A DNA stretch of 64,000 nucleotides from Brevibacillus porteri (GCF_003013475.1 NZ_PXZO01000006.1:37375-101374), one strand, 5' to 3'; counted from the stretch's first letter, positions 24,660-34,480 are shown. A program made the numbers and translations. The notes: generated by a model from the sequence alone, not told the origin.

Positions 24660-26768
24660 TCATTTTCCTCCAGTCTCCGCTAGTTGTTTCAAGCTGACGT
24701 AATCCGTTTTGCCGCTTCCGAGAAGTGGTAGAGCCTTGATGACTTGCATCGTACCTGGTATGAGCAGTGGCGAGTATTGTTTTTCCGTCAAATACGCACG
24801 CAATTGGCTCAGCTGAACCGATTCATCTGTGGTAAATAGCAGGACACGCTCACCTTTTCGCGGATCATTCACGTTGATTGCAGCAAAACCAGAGTGTCCG
24901 AAGCATTGCATAGCCAGTTCTTCAACCAGATTGAGCGAAACCATCTCGCCGCCGATTTTAGCGAAGCGCTTCAGGCGGGATTGGATGCTGAGAAAGCCGT
25001 CCTTGTCAGCTGTAACCAAATCACCTGTGTGGTACCATTCCTCAGCGGGAACAAAGCCTTTCCCGTGAATCATATAACCCTTCATGACGTTCGGACCCTT
25101 CACCAAAAGCTCTCCACCAGCATCGATTCCTTCGACTGCTCCCAGCTTGGCGGTCATTCCTGGCATCAAACGACCGACGGTTCCTGGTTTGTTAGCCAGC
25201 GGGGTGTTGAGCGACAGGATCGGAGCTGTTTCCGTTGCCCCATAGCCTTCAAAAATCCGTACACCGAACTTTTCCATCCACAGCTTGCGCACATCGTCCT
25301 TTAGTTTTTCTGCTCCTGCAAATACGTAGCGCAAGGAGTAGAAATTGTAAGGATGAGCCATACGTCCGTAACCAGCCATAAAGGTCGAGGTTCCGAAGAG
25401 AATCGTCGCGTTTTGATCATAAACCAATTCCGAAATCGCCTTGTAATGTAGCGGACTTGGATATAGAAAGACTGGAATTCCTTTGATGACTGGCACAAGC
25501 GTTCCTACAGTTAGTCCAAAGCTGTGGAACATTGGTAGCGCATTGAAAAACTTGTCGCGACTCGTAATATCGATTGTACAGGTAACCTGTTGGATATTTG
25601 CGTACAGGTTGGTATGCGTGAGTACGACACCTTTTGGCTTGCTCTCACTGCCAGAAGTAAAAAGGATCAGCTCGTTCGTAGTAGCCGAAGCTTTTTTCTT
25701 CCACAAATAAGAGAAGAGCGCGGACACTTTGTCAAAAGCAGTCGCTGATGCTTTCAAATCCTCGAGATAAATAATTTTCATGCTCGGTGAAAGACCTGCG
25801 ATGATGTGCTCTAACTTCCCTTTTTCAATGAATACGCGCGACGTCAGGATCGTATCAATATGGGCGGTCTCACAGCAATCCAAAAGGGAACGAATGCCGA
25901 GCGAAAAGTTCAGGATGGCTGGAGTGGTCCCGATGCGGAACAATGATAGCAGCGTTACGAGATGGCCTACCGAATTGGGAAGAAATATACCGACAACGGG
26001 CTTCCCCAAGAGCATCGGCTGTAATTTGTTGCCGAGTAAGTAGCTGCCGATTAACAAGGTCTTGTAGTCGATCGATGACGTCAAGTCCTTGGCGATTTCC
26101 ATTTTTGCACCATTCAGGCGAGCTGCTTCGAGAACTTCATCAAACAGATTCACGTTTTGCTTCATCCGGCTCTCAAACAAGCCTTCTTGGAGAATACGCA
26201 GGATACGATCATTGGCCGAGGCTTTTTGTTCGCGCATCGACAGGTTTTGATCGCGCTCGATAGTGAACGGAGTGCCTACTGTCATGGTCACATCCGGGAA
26301 CCAGGAGAGCTTCAGCTTTCCTTTCAAATAGGAGAAGATCGAACGCTCCAGGCCATTAATGATGATCGGGTAAACTGGTACGCCAGTACGTAGAGCGAGA
26401 TAGCCGACACCGCTGTAGATTTTCATGATGCCGCCCGTCGTCGTAATCCGACCTTCTGGAAAAATCACCAGCGTCTGTCCGTTGCGGAGGACGCGGAGCA
26501 TGTGACGGATGGAGTACGGGTTGAGAGGATCGATCGCGATATGCTTGCGGAAGCGGAGGAAAAACGCAAACCGCTTGGCGATCTCTGTATTGACGACAAA
26601 GGTCGCTTCTTTTGGCAAGCAAAAGGATAGGAGTACCGCATCTAGCAAGGAGACGTGATTAGGAGTGATAAGAGATGGCTTCGACAAGTCGATTTTTGAA
26701 AGTCCAAGTACACGAGGGCGAAACCATAACATCAATATCGTTTTTAAGAAAGAATAAATAAGGGCCAT
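24660..26768 (-). CDS. Fused glycerophospholipid acyltransferase / acyl-ACP synthetase (Aas-like)
   Basis: 702-residue two-domain enzyme. N-terminal ~1-200 is a PlsC-type acyltransferase with the HX4D motif (NHVSLLDAV), FPEGRIT and VPVYPIIINGL. Residues ~205-700 are an ANL adenylating domain with LFTSGSESKPKGVVLTH, GYGATETAP and the YHTGDL motif. This is the Aas architecture, which activates fatty acids and reacylates lysophospholipids. Start ATG 26768 is preferred over GTG 26777 because AAAGGTG is correctly spaced for it. First gene of the two-gene unit with the LplT-like transporter. Confidence 0.9.
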   Translation of the reverse strand: MALIYSFLKTILMLWFRPRVLGLSKIDLSKPSLITPNHVSLLDAVLLSFCLPKEATFVVNTEIAKRFAFFLRFRKHIAIDPLNPYSIRHMLRVLRNGQTLVIFPEGRITTTGGIMKIYSGVGYLALRTGVPVYPIIINGLERSIFSYLKGKLKLSWFPDVTMTVGTPFTIERDQNLSMREQKASANDRILRILQEGLFESRMKQNVNLFDEVLEAARLNGAKMEIAKDLTSSIDYKTLLIGSYLLGNKLQPMLLGKPVVGIFLPNSVGHLVTLLSLFRIGTTPAILNFSLGIRSLLDCCETAHIDTILTSRVFIEKGKLEHIIAGLSPSMKIIYLEDLKASATAFDKVSALFSYLWKKKASATTNELILFTSGSESKPKGVVLTHTNLYANIQQVTCTIDITSRDKFFNALPMFHSFGLTVGTLVPVIKGIPVFLYPSPLHYKAISELVYDQNATILFGTSTFMAGYGRMAHPYNFYSLRYVFAGAEKLKDDVRKLWMEKFGVRIFEGYGATETAPILSLNTPLANKPGTVGRLMPGMTAKLGAVEGIDAGGELLVKGPNVMKGYMIHGKGFVPAEEWYHTGDLVTADKDGFLSIQSRLKRFAKIGGEMVSLNLVEELAMQCFGHSGFAAINVNDPRKGERVLLFTTDESVQLSQLRAYLTEKQYSPLLIPGTMQVIKALPLLGSGKTDYVSLKQLAETGGK

Positions 26769-26839
26769 GTGGACCACACCTTTACAAATGATGTAATTAC
26801 TTTTCGCTTATAGCTTTTATTGTAAGGAGTGGAGCATGT

Positions 26840-26866
26840 AAAAAAAGTACCAACATTTATTGGTAC
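26840..26866 (-). terminator. Terminator of the NarL-type two-component operon
   Basis: Minus strand GTACCAA / TTGGTAC (26866-26860/26853-26847) followed by a T run (26846-26840). It separates the regulator gene from the aas-like gene. Confidence 0.88.
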
Positions 26867-26879
26867 CTGGTAATAAGAC

Positions 26880-27518
26880 CTAGAATAGCTTTTTTTGGCT
26901 GGCTTTTGCGGCCGCTTCCTTGCTTGTTTTGACGCCCATTTTTTTCAGGATTCGGTTGATGTGATTTTTGATCGTACGCTTCGTGATGTGGAGAGATTGT
27001 TCAATCTGCGTTTGCGTCTGACCTTGGTGAATTAGTTGTAGGATGTCCCTTTCTGCGGGAGATAACAGCTTTTGATTTTCATCGTTTTTCAAACGCAAAA
27101 ATTCGTTGCGCAGTGCCGCAGCTGCCGTAGGGTGAATGGCAGATTGGCTGTTGTGTGCAGCACGGATGGCATCGGGTATTTCCTTGAAGCTAGATTTGCT
27201 GATGTAGTTGACGGCACCCGCTGAGAAGGATTCCACGATTACTGCCTCGTCTGTCAGAGAGGTGAGCATGATGATTTTACTGTCAGCTTGGAGTGCCATG
27301 AATTCGATTGCTGTCTCGATCCCGTCCAGATTGTTCTCGGTCAAGTTAATATCCATCAGGACGACATCCGCTTGGGCAGGCAAAAAGCGCTCGATTGCTT
27401 CTGCTTTGAACCCGGCTTCCCCTACTACGGTGAGATCCGGTTCTTTGTTCAGGAAGTCAATGAGACCTTTGCGCCAGACCGGGTCGTCCTCTACTAAAAA
27501 TACCCTGATTGGATTCAT
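26880..27518 (-). CDS. NarL/FixJ-family response regulator
   Basis: 212 residues. Receiver ~1-125 with EDD acidic cluster, phospho-acceptor Asp in VVLMDINL (~residue 56), Thr/Ser in MLTSLTD and Lys in YISKSS. LuxR-type helix-turn-helix ~145-205 (LSPAERDILQLIHQGQTQTQ, ITKRTIKNHINRILKKMGV). ATG 27518 follows AAAGGA. It sits 17 bp after its kinase gene. The target genes are not evident; the adjacent aas/lplT unit is a candidate only by position. Confidence 0.93.
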   Translation of the reverse strand: MNPIRVFLVEDDPVWRKGLIDFLNKEPDLTVVGEAGFKAEAIERFLPAQADVVLMDINLTENNLDGIETAIEFMALQADSKIIMLTSLTDEAVIVESFSAGAVNYISKSSFKEIPDAIRAAHNSQSAIHPTAAAALRNEFLRLKNDENQKLLSPAERDILQLIHQGQTQTQIEQSLHITKRTIKNHINRILKKMGVKTSKEAAAKASQKKLF

Positions 27519-27535
27519 GTGTGAGCGTCCTTTCG

Positions 27536-28915
27536 CTATTCAGAGTCGTTTGTGATGACGCGCTTTTTCGGGAAGAACAGGAAAACGGTGGTTCCTTTGC
27601 CTTGCTCACTGTAGATTTCCAGTTGGCCCTGATGCTTTTGCATGACATTGTAGCAGTAGGAGAGCCCAAGACCAAAGTTTTGTCCCGTCCTTTTTGTCGA
27701 GAAAAAAGGATCGAGTACATGAGGTAGGTTCTCTTTGGTAATGCCTGTGCCTGTGTCCGCGACAGTGATGATGAGATGCTTGTAGGACAAAAATAGCTGA
27801 AGATGGAGCTTGCCGCCCGACTTCATGGCTTCCAGCGCATTCATGCACAAGTTGGTGATGACTTCGCGCAGTTGTACGCCATCGCCATATAAGCGAAGGG
27901 TTTCGTCTAATTCACTAACGACTTCTACCTGTTGTTTCAGGGTGTAGGGCGTCAGAGTTTGTGTGACTTGCCCGATAATTTGGCCGGGGTCACATGGTTC
28001 TTCGCGCAGCTCGACGTCCCGCAGCTGGTTTTGAATCCGATTCATCATGTCCAGCATATGCTGCGAGGATTGCATCAGGACAAGTGCGTCTTCTTTTAGC
28101 GACGGCTGGTTGGTTTCATCTGCATATGTCTCGATACGGTCGGCATATAGCGAGATTTTGCCTACTTCATTTTTGATCGTATGGTTAATGATTTGTGCAC
28201 CGGAAGTCAAGGCGCGCAAGGTACTGTCCAGACGTCGTTTTTCTACGCGGAGACGGACGCCAAGGAAGCCGTATTTCAAACTAATGGCAACGATCAGGAT
28301 AAACTGGATTGTGACCACGACCATGTTGTAGCGCCAAGCTTCGTAATCGTTCTGGATACGCATGACATAGATGAAAATAAAGACGAAAAACAACGGAATG
28401 ATGATGAGTACGTTCGTGAAAAAGCTGTTCTTTTTTACGAGTGGATCTTTTTCTCGCATGTACTGCACGATAAGCAGCGTACAGGAGAACAGAAAAAACG
28501 GAATTACCCATGCCACCATAATCCAGTAGTTAAAAAGCAGCTCGGGATAAATGGGTGTAATCCAAAGCATCCCAAGCGGCATGAGAAGAGCAGCGTATTG
28601 TATCGTCAGCTTTACTTTGCGAGACAAAAATTCAGCTGAATGTACGGCAAACATGAGAAACGTGTACGGCAAACCCACTTGGCAAACAAAAGAAGAGATG
28701 CGGCTCACCAATATCAGGGTGTTCGTGGTCCCGGGCTTTGCGGCCAGGTAATTTGCAAAATAGGGCATGATCGTCTCGTCAATCACGCCTGAGATAAAGC
28801 CCCCAGCCCCAACAAAGGCAGTCGCACAAGCCCAGCGGATCGACGTTCGTTTCGGGTCTGTGAACAGAACGAACAGACCTAATGCCCATATGGTAAACAA
28901 GATGAAAACCATCAT
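27536..28915 (-). CDS. Sensor histidine kinase with multi-helix membrane sensor
   Basis: 459 residues from ATG 28915. About seven to eight membrane helices occupy residues 1-240, with no large external domain. The phosphotransfer helix has an atypical H-box NHTIKNEVGK, then the HATPase domain ~350-455 with N-box TNLCMNALEAM, DTGTGI and GLGLSYCYNVM. An in-frame TTG at 28936 would add seven codons, but the AGGAG there is placed for the ATG. The membrane-embedded sensor suggests a lipid or membrane-state signal; this is inference. Confidence 0.9.
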   Translation of the reverse strand: MMVFILFTIWALGLFVLFTDPKRTSIRWACATAFVGAGGFISGVIDETIMPYFANYLAAKPGTTNTLILVSRISSFVCQVGLPYTFLMFAVHSAEFLSRKVKLTIQYAALLMPLGMLWITPIYPELLFNYWIMVAWVIPFFLFSCTLLIVQYMREKDPLVKKNSFFTNVLIIIPLFFVFIFIYVMRIQNDYEAWRYNMVVVTIQFILIVAISLKYGFLGVRLRVEKRRLDSTLRALTSGAQIINHTIKNEVGKISLYADRIETYADETNQPSLKEDALVLMQSSQHMLDMMNRIQNQLRDVELREEPCDPGQIIGQVTQTLTPYTLKQQVEVVSELDETLRLYGDGVQLREVITNLCMNALEAMKSGGKLHLQLFLSYKHLIITVADTGTGITKENLPHVLDPFFSTKRTGQNFGLGLSYCYNVMQKHQGQLEIYSEQGKGTTVFLFFPKKRVITNDSE

Positions 28916-29171
28916 GGATTTGCTATCTCCTGTCAAACATTATTTATCTATTATATCGTACATAAGTCAAAGGACACGGAAAAAATAAAGGATGGACAAG
29001 CATGCAGGTGTTTATATTCAGAATATACATAGCTATCCGTAGTCTTCGAAATCGCATGTATATATGCCCATCATATTCATAGGAAAGCAGGTTTTTCCAA
29101 ATATTCGTGGAAATGAAAAGGATTGGTTGTGAGTTTCGTGACTTTCTATCTATTCAACGGCGGGTGATAGA

Positions 29172-31850
29172 GTGAAACGATTAGATTTAATATTCCAGAC
29201 GTTAGTAGACGCTGGTCCTGATAAAAAAGTAAGCGCTTCAGAGTTGGCTGATCGGCTTGGCTTGAGTCGAGCGAATGTGAGCAGTGATTTGAACCGTTTG
29301 TGGAAGGAAGGCCGAATCGAGAAGGAAGAAGGGCGTCCGACGCTGTTTTTTGCCAAGCAAGAAAACGATTCGCTCTATTTAGCGGAGACATCGCTGGACA
29401 GACTGGCGAAAACCAACAAGAGCCTGATCACGCGTATTGAGCAGGCAAAGGCGGCCGTCTTGTATCCGCCGCGAGGGATGCATTGCTTGATTTTGGGAGA
29501 AACCGGTGTGGGCAAATCGTGGTTTGCTGGGATGATTCACGAGTTTGCCGTTGATATTGGACGCCTGGATAAGCATGCTCCTTTCGTGATTTTTAACTGT
29601 GCCGATTATGCCAACAACCCGCAGCTCTTGATCAGTCAATTGTTCGGCGTCAAAAAAGGGGCGTACACTGGAGCGGAGATGGACCGCAAAGGACTAGTGG
29701 AAAAGGCAGACGGTGGCATTCTATTTCTCGATGAAGTACATCGGCTGCCAGCGGAAGGACAGGAAATCTTTTTTACCTTTATGGATAAGGGCATATTCCG
29801 CCGCGTAGGGGAAACAGAGATGGAGCGGACGGCTCACGTCCAGATTGTGATGGCCACGACAGAAAATCCGGAGTCGAGTCTCTTAAAAACGTTTATGAGG
29901 CGCATTCCCATGGTCATCAAGCTGCCCTCTTTGGTTGAGCGTGGCTTGGAAGAGCGTTTTAGTATTACGATGGAAATTTTTCAAGAAGAAGCTTTTCGGT
30001 TGGGGAGAGAGATTCAGATATCGGCCAATGCTGTGCAGGCATTCTTGTGCTATCACTGCCCGAATAACATTGGGCAGTTAAAAACGGATATTCAGCTCAC
30101 CTGCGCCAGCGCCTATGCCGAATTCATTTCGTTAAAAAAGAATCAGCTGCACGTATCGGTTCAGGACCTGCCGCATCATGTCAAGCAAGGGCTGCTTTTG
30201 GTGAAGGATTACAAGCAGGAGCTAGATGAAATCATTGGGACGGAGCACAATTGCTATGTCGTGCAGCCATCAAAAGAGGGCATCTGGATCGGGCGAGAAA
30301 CAGAGGATACGACGGACAGTGTCTATGAAAAAATCGAGCAAAAAATATATGAACTGCAAAACCTCGGTGTGAGTGAGGAAGAATTGGAGTTTGACATCGA
30401 GAATTATTTTACGACCTTTATCAAAGGTGTCCACCAACGCGTGAACAAGGGCGACATGGCCCGGATTATCGACCCGTTCATCATTCACCTCGTGGAAGAG
30501 ATCGTTCGCTTCGCAGAGGCCAAGCTGGAGAAGATTTTGAGCCAGAAGGTGATCTTTGGTCTCGCGCTGCATATTCAGACGTCGAAGGAGCGCCTCGCAC
30601 AAGGCAAGCAGATCGTAAATCCGCAAATCAACCATGTGCGAATCAAATACAAGAAAGAGTTTGCTGTGGCGCTAGAGTGCGTGCGCATGATAGAAGAAGC
30701 GATACTCATGGATCTGCCGATTGGTGAGGCTGGATATTTGACCATGTTTTTCGTGCTCGACGATGTCAGCATGGAGGAAGAACGGGAAACAATCGGGGTA
30801 CTCGTTATTACGCACGGTAGCGGCGGTGCGACAGCGATGGTCGATGTGACGAACCGATTGCTAGTCACACAATATGCGAGAGCCATCGATCTGCCGCTCG
30901 AAGAAGATTCCATGAGTGTTTTGGAAAAAGCACTGAAAGTAGCCAGAGAGATCGGGAGCAAGGCTGGACTGCTGTTGCTCGTAGATATGGGGTCGCTGCT
31001 CGGCTTTGGCGAGATCATCGAGCGGGAGATCGGCATCCCAGTCAAGGTCATTCCGATGGTCAGCACGCCACATGTGATTGAGGCCACTCGAAAGGCCATG
31101 CTCGGCCATTCGCTGGAGGATGTTTACCGAGATGTCTTGGGCATTTCGCTCTACCAGCGGGAGGAGCAGCCGAAAGAGCAGGTACAAAAGCATGTTCCCG
31201 CGCTGACGATCGTCGCAGCCTGCCTGTCTGGGGAAGGTAGTGCCTTGTTTTTGAAAAAGCTGCTGGAATCGAGGCTCAGGTACGATGATAACCTGCTGGA
31301 ATTTGTGCCGCTGCAACTGATCGATAAGGCACAAGCCCGCAATCAGCTTCGAAAAATCAAGGAGGAGAGGAAAATTCTCTTCGTGGTGAGCAATTACATT
31401 CTCGATCGCGAATTGCGTCACCATAGCATGGACGATGTTTTGAACGGAGAGGCGATGGCTGACATCCAGAAAGTGATCGATCTGGAAGAGGCCTATCTGA
31501 AGATGCAAGAGTCGCTGGGGGAGCACTTGCAAATGGTAGAGGGACAAGATGTTCTCGCTGACGTGAGGATGTGTGTCGGCCGTATGGAAGAGCGACTGAA
31601 CAATTCTTTGGTTTTTGACACGCGAATTGGCGCCTACCTGCACATCTGCTGCCTGGTTGATCGCTTGAAAGCAGGAACGCAATCCGTAGCGTATATTCAA
31701 AAAGATAGTTTTTTGCTGGAGAACCGCAAGCTGTACAGCTTAATCCGACATGAATTATTGCCGCTGGAAGACAAGTATGAGGTCGCGATCAGCGAAGATG
31801 ACGTTTGTTTTATCATGAATTTCTTTATACACAACAAAACACTGGCGTAA
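29172..31850 (+). CDS. LevR/ManR-like sigma-54-dependent activator with PRD and PTS IIA domains
   Basis: 892 residues. An N-terminal winged helix (~1-70, ELADRLGLSRANVSSDL) is followed by an AAA+ sigma-54 contact domain ~90-330: Walker A GETGVGKS, sigma-54 loop GAYTGA (GAFTGA variant) and Walker B GGILFLDEVH. Then come PRD1 (~415-540), an EIIA-Man-like domain (~545-680, VLVITHGSGGA with the phospho-His), a IIB-like region and PRD2 (~785-890). PTS phosphorylation of the PRD histidines tunes activity in LevR. GTG start 29172. It sits immediately before the chitobiose-type PTS operon, whose -24/-12 promoter it most likely drives. Confidence 0.94.
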   Translation: MKRLDLIFQTLVDAGPDKKVSASELADRLGLSRANVSSDLNRLWKEGRIEKEEGRPTLFFAKQENDSLYLAETSLDRLAKTNKSLITRIEQAKAAVLYPPRGMHCLILGETGVGKSWFAGMIHEFAVDIGRLDKHAPFVIFNCADYANNPQLLISQLFGVKKGAYTGAEMDRKGLVEKADGGILFLDEVHRLPAEGQEIFFTFMDKGIFRRVGETEMERTAHVQIVMATTENPESSLLKTFMRRIPMVIKLPSLVERGLEERFSITMEIFQEEAFRLGREIQISANAVQAFLCYHCPNNIGQLKTDIQLTCASAYAEFISLKKNQLHVSVQDLPHHVKQGLLLVKDYKQELDEIIGTEHNCYVVQPSKEGIWIGRETEDTTDSVYEKIEQKIYELQNLGVSEEELEFDIENYFTTFIKGVHQRVNKGDMARIIDPFIIHLVEEIVRFAEAKLEKILSQKVIFGLALHIQTSKERLAQGKQIVNPQINHVRIKYKKEFAVALECVRMIEEAILMDLPIGEAGYLTMFFVLDDVSMEEERETIGVLVITHGSGGATAMVDVTNRLLVTQYARAIDLPLEEDSMSVLEKALKVAREIGSKAGLLLLVDMGSLLGFGEIIEREIGIPVKVIPMVSTPHVIEATRKAMLGHSLEDVYRDVLGISLYQREEQPKEQVQKHVPALTIVAACLSGEGSALFLKKLLESRLRYDDNLLEFVPLQLIDKAQARNQLRKIKEERKILFVVSNYILDRELRHHSMDDVLNGEAMADIQKVIDLEEAYLKMQESLGEHLQMVEGQDVLADVRMCVGRMEERLNNSLVFDTRIGAYLHICCLVDRLKAGTQSVAYIQKDSFLLENRKLYSLIRHELLPLEDKYEVAISEDDVCFIMNFFIHNKTLA

Positions 31851-31868
31851 CCAGTGTTTTGTTTTTTG
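31834..31868 (+). terminator. Terminator of the levR-like gene
   Basis: ACAAAACACTGG / CCAGTGTTTTGT stem with CGTAA loop and a T run. Confidence 0.9.
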
Positions 31869-31917
31869 ATTTTTCCACCTTCAAAACAAAACACTACAGC
31901 GCTTACATAAAAACACT
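31836..31917 (+). promoter_or_regulatory. Candidate activator sites and cre site upstream of the chitobiose PTS operon
   Basis: AAAACACT occurs at 31836-31843, 31888-31895 and 31910-31917 (last two 22 bp apart, two helical turns), with an inverted AGTGTTTT at 31853-31860. They lie 85-165 bp upstream of the -24 box, typical for a sigma-54 activator. Between them ATGTAAGCGCTGTAGT (minus strand, 31908-31893) resembles a CcpA cre site. Confidence 0.5.
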
Positions 31918-31998
31918 AATAGGGATGACAAGCGAAGAGGCCGCGAAATATGACTAGCCATGCGGTTTTTTTGGAAAGCGCATACATTTTTTGGTGTT

Positions 31999-32015
31999 TT
32001 GGCATGTAACTTGCT
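31999..32015 (+). promoter_or_regulatory. Sigma-54 (-24/-12) promoter of the chitobiose PTS operon
   Basis: TTGGCATGTAACTTGCT with GG and GC separated by exactly 10 bp (32001-32002 and 32013-32014). The start would be near 32026, ~27 bp before the IIB start codon. Confidence 0.85.
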
Positions 32016-32052
32016 CTTACAAAAAGGCATATCGTCGAGAGGAGGGGGTACA

Positions 32053-32355
32053 ATGAATATTTTATTGTGTTGCGCAGCAGGTATGTCGACTAGCTTGCTG
32101 GTTCAAAAAATGGAGGAAGCTGCCAAAGAAAAAGGGTTGGACGCAAAAATATGGGCAGTTTCCGCAGATGAAGTGAAGCATCATATCGACCAAGCAGCAG
32201 TGCTCTTGCTGGGGCCACAAGTTCGTTACAAGCTGACAGAGATGAAAAAAGAAGGGGCATCCAGAGGAATTCCTGTAGACGTAATCAGTACGGTTGATTA
32301 CGGAACGTTGAACGGGAAAAACGTGCTTGAGTTTGCACTTCGTCTAAAACAGTAG
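32053..32355 (+). CDS. PTS lactose/cellobiose-family IIB component (ChbB-like)
   Basis: 100-residue phosphocarrier that passes phosphate from IIA to the incoming disaccharide. It starts [20 protein letters not shown]; the phospho-Cys is in the [11 protein letters not shown]-loop near residue 7, and the rest follows the IIB-cel pattern ([25 protein letters not shown]). ATG 32053 follows GAGGAGGGGG. First gene of the operon downstream of the -24/-12 promoter. ChbG and GH4 partners favour N,N'-diacetylchitobiose over cellobiose. Confidence 0.93.
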   Translation: MNILLCCAAGMSTSLLVQKMEEAAKEKGLDAKIWAVSADEVKHHIDQAAVLLLGPQVRYKLTEMKKEGASRGIPVDVISTVDYGTLNGKNVLEFALRLKQ

Positions 32356-32368
32356 GAGGGGGATGCGT

Positions 32369-33712
32369 ATGGGCGGATTTGTTTCTTTTATGGAAAACCG
32401 CATGATGCCGATTGCAGGAAAAATGGCGGAGCAAAAGCATCTGCAGGCCATTCGTGACGGAATTATCCTTACTTTGCCTTTGTTGATCATTGGTTCCATT
32501 TTCCTCATCATTGGCTTCATACCGATACCCGGTTATGACGAATTCATGGGTGGTATTTTCGGCGAGAAATGGCGAACGAAGCTGTTGTATCCGGTAGGTG
32601 CTACTTTTGACGTCATGGGTTTGATTGTTAGCTTTGGCGTCGCCTATCGACTGGCGGAGAAGTACAAGGTCGATCCGCTGTCGGCTGGAGCAATCTCTGT
32701 CGCATCCTTCTTGCTCGCCACTCCGTATAAAATCATGTTCACCCCTGAGGGAGCGAGTGCAGCCCAAGAGGTTGGCGGCGTCATTCCTCTTACGCTAATG
32801 GGGAGTCAGGGACTTTTTGTAGCCATGATATTGGCGATCTTATCAACGGAGATTTATCGCAAAATCATCCAAATGAAAATCGTCATTTCCATGCCACCCG
32901 GAGTTCCCCCTGCCGTTTCTCGATCTTTTGTGGCATTGATCCCTGCGGGTGCTGTGCTTGTCGTGGTCTGGCTGATTCGGATTCTTCTGGAAAACACCTC
33001 CTTCGAGAGTATTCATAATATTGTAAAAGATTTGCTTGTCGGACCATTGAGTGTGGTCGGTAGCAGCTTGATTGGGGCCATCATATGCGTGTTGCTTATT
33101 CACGTGCTCTGGGCCGTCGGTTTGCACGGTGCTGCGGTTGTCGGCGGAATTATGAGTCCAATCTGGCTTACCTTGATGGACCAGAACAGAGCGGCGTTTC
33201 AGGCAAATCCGAACGGTGAATTGCCAAACGTCGTTACCACGCAATTTTTTGACATGTGGGTATATGCAGGCGGATCAGGTGCAACTTTGGCCCTCGTTTT
33301 CTTGATGGTATTCATGGCACGAAGTAAACAGATGAAAAACATCGGCCGGCTCTCGATCGGACCTGGTTTGTTTAACATCAATGAACCCGTCATATTCGGT
33401 ATGCCGATCGTCATGAACCCGCTCTTGATCATTCCTTTTGTACTGACCCCTGTCATATTGGTCATTATCAGTTATTTTGCGATGTCGCTCGGATGGGTAG
33501 CAAAGCCTAGCGGGGTATCTGTTCCGTGGACGACACCATTGCTTGTCAGCGGGTATTTGGCTACGGGCGGAAAAGTGTCAGGGATGGTTCTCCAAGCCGT
33601 GAACTTCATCATTTCGCTCGCGATCTACTACCCGTTCTTCCGACTGTGGGATAAACAAAAAGTTAGCGAAGAAAAAGCGGGTGCTGCTTCCGATACAGCT
33701 GTGACTATGTAA
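32369..33712 (+). CDS. PTS lactose/cellobiose-family IIC component (ChbC-like)
   Basis: Membrane channel of the PTS, 447 residues with about ten membrane segments (FVSFMENRMMPIAGKM N-terminus, DGIILTLPLLIIGSIFLIIG, ALIPAGAVLVVVWLIRI). The family segment LWAVGLHGAAVVGGIMSPIW and NEPVIFGMPIVMNP, around the substrate site, are intact. Of two in-frame ATGs, 32369 has the better spacing to AGGAGG. Works with the IIB and IIA products of the same operon. Confidence 0.93.
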   Translation: MGGFVSFMENRMMPIAGKMAEQKHLQAIRDGIILTLPLLIIGSIFLIIGFIPIPGYDEFMGGIFGEKWRTKLLYPVGATFDVMGLIVSFGVAYRLAEKYKVDPLSAGAISVASFLLATPYKIMFTPEGASAAQEVGGVIPLTLMGSQGLFVAMILAILSTEIYRKIIQMKIVISMPPGVPPAVSRSFVALIPAGAVLVVVWLIRILLENTSFESIHNIVKDLLVGPLSVVGSSLIGAIICVLLIHVLWAVGLHGAAVVGGIMSPIWLTLMDQNRAAFQANPNGELPNVVTTQFFDMWVYAGGSGATLALVFLMVFMARSKQMKNIGRLSIGPGLFNINEPVIFGMPIVMNPLLIIPFVLTPVILVIISYFAMSLGWVAKPSGVSVPWTTPLLVSGYLATGGKVSGMVLQAVNFIISLAIYYPFFRLWDKQKVSEEKAGAASDTAVTM

Positions 33713-33733
33713 TCGCTAGAGGAGAGGCTATCT

Positions 33734-34480
33734 ATGAAACTGATTGTGAATGCTGACGATTTTGGTTATTCCAAAGGCGTCAATCTGGGCATCGTCGAAG
33801 CGCATCGAGAAGGAGTCGTTACTTCTGCGACCTTGATGGTCAATATGGAGGGGTTCGAGCACGCTGTAGGGCTGGCCAAAGAACATCCAACGCTCGGAGT
33901 GGGCATTCATCTGGTACTCACATGCGGATCGCCAGTCAGTCAGGATGTACCATCGCTAACGGATGGAGAGGGGCGTTTTCGACGCGGGCAAGATCATTTG
34001 GTTGCCGCTGTACCGGAGGAGATTGAGCAGGAGCTTCGCGCTCAACTAGGGGCTTTCGTGGCGTCGGGGCTTACGTTGACACACATTGACAGCCATCATC
34101 ATGTGCATGCACATCCAGCCGTTTTGCCGATTATTTTGAAGCTGGCAGAGGAATATAGAGTACCAGTTCGCTATCCGTGGATGTCCGGGACGGAGGAGCA
34201 GCGAGACCAGTCGAGTGTTTTGACGACAGAAGGCTTTTCTCATCATTTTTATGGAGATGACCTAACCGTACAATCCTTCGTCAGGATCGTAGAGGATATG
34301 GCAGATTATCCTGTAGTGGAGATCATGACGCACCCTGCTTATTTGGACGAAGCGGTACTGACAGGTAGTTCATACGCAAAGCAACGAACCACAGAATTGA
34401 AAATCTTAACAGCAGCAGAGTTAAAGCAATACATTCGTGATCAAAAAATACAGCTCGTGACTTTTAGCGAACTTGGATAG
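33734..34480 (+). CDS. Carbohydrate deacetylase, ChbG/HpnK (YdjC) family
   Basis: Removes an acetyl group from imported phosphorylated chitooligosaccharides, as ChbG does for chitobiose-6-P in E. coli. 248 residues; metal motif NADDFGYSKGVN at ~6-17, GIHLVLTCG, and the DSHHHVHAHP histidine cluster near residue 120 with MTHPAYLDE near the C-terminus. ATG 33734 after AGAGGAGAGG. Its presence separates this operon from plain cellobiose PTS loci and points to chitobiose. Confidence 0.93.
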   Translation: MKLIVNADDFGYSKGVNLGIVEAHREGVVTSATLMVNMEGFEHAVGLAKEHPTLGVGIHLVLTCGSPVSQDVPSLTDGEGRFRRGQDHLVAAVPEEIEQELRAQLGAFVASGLTLTHIDSHHHVHAHPAVLPIILKLAEEYRVPVRYPWMSGTEEQRDQSSVLTTEGFSHHFYGDDLTVQSFVRIVEDMADYPVVEIMTHPAYLDEAVLTGSSYAKQRTTELKILTAAELKQYIRDQKIQLVTFSELG

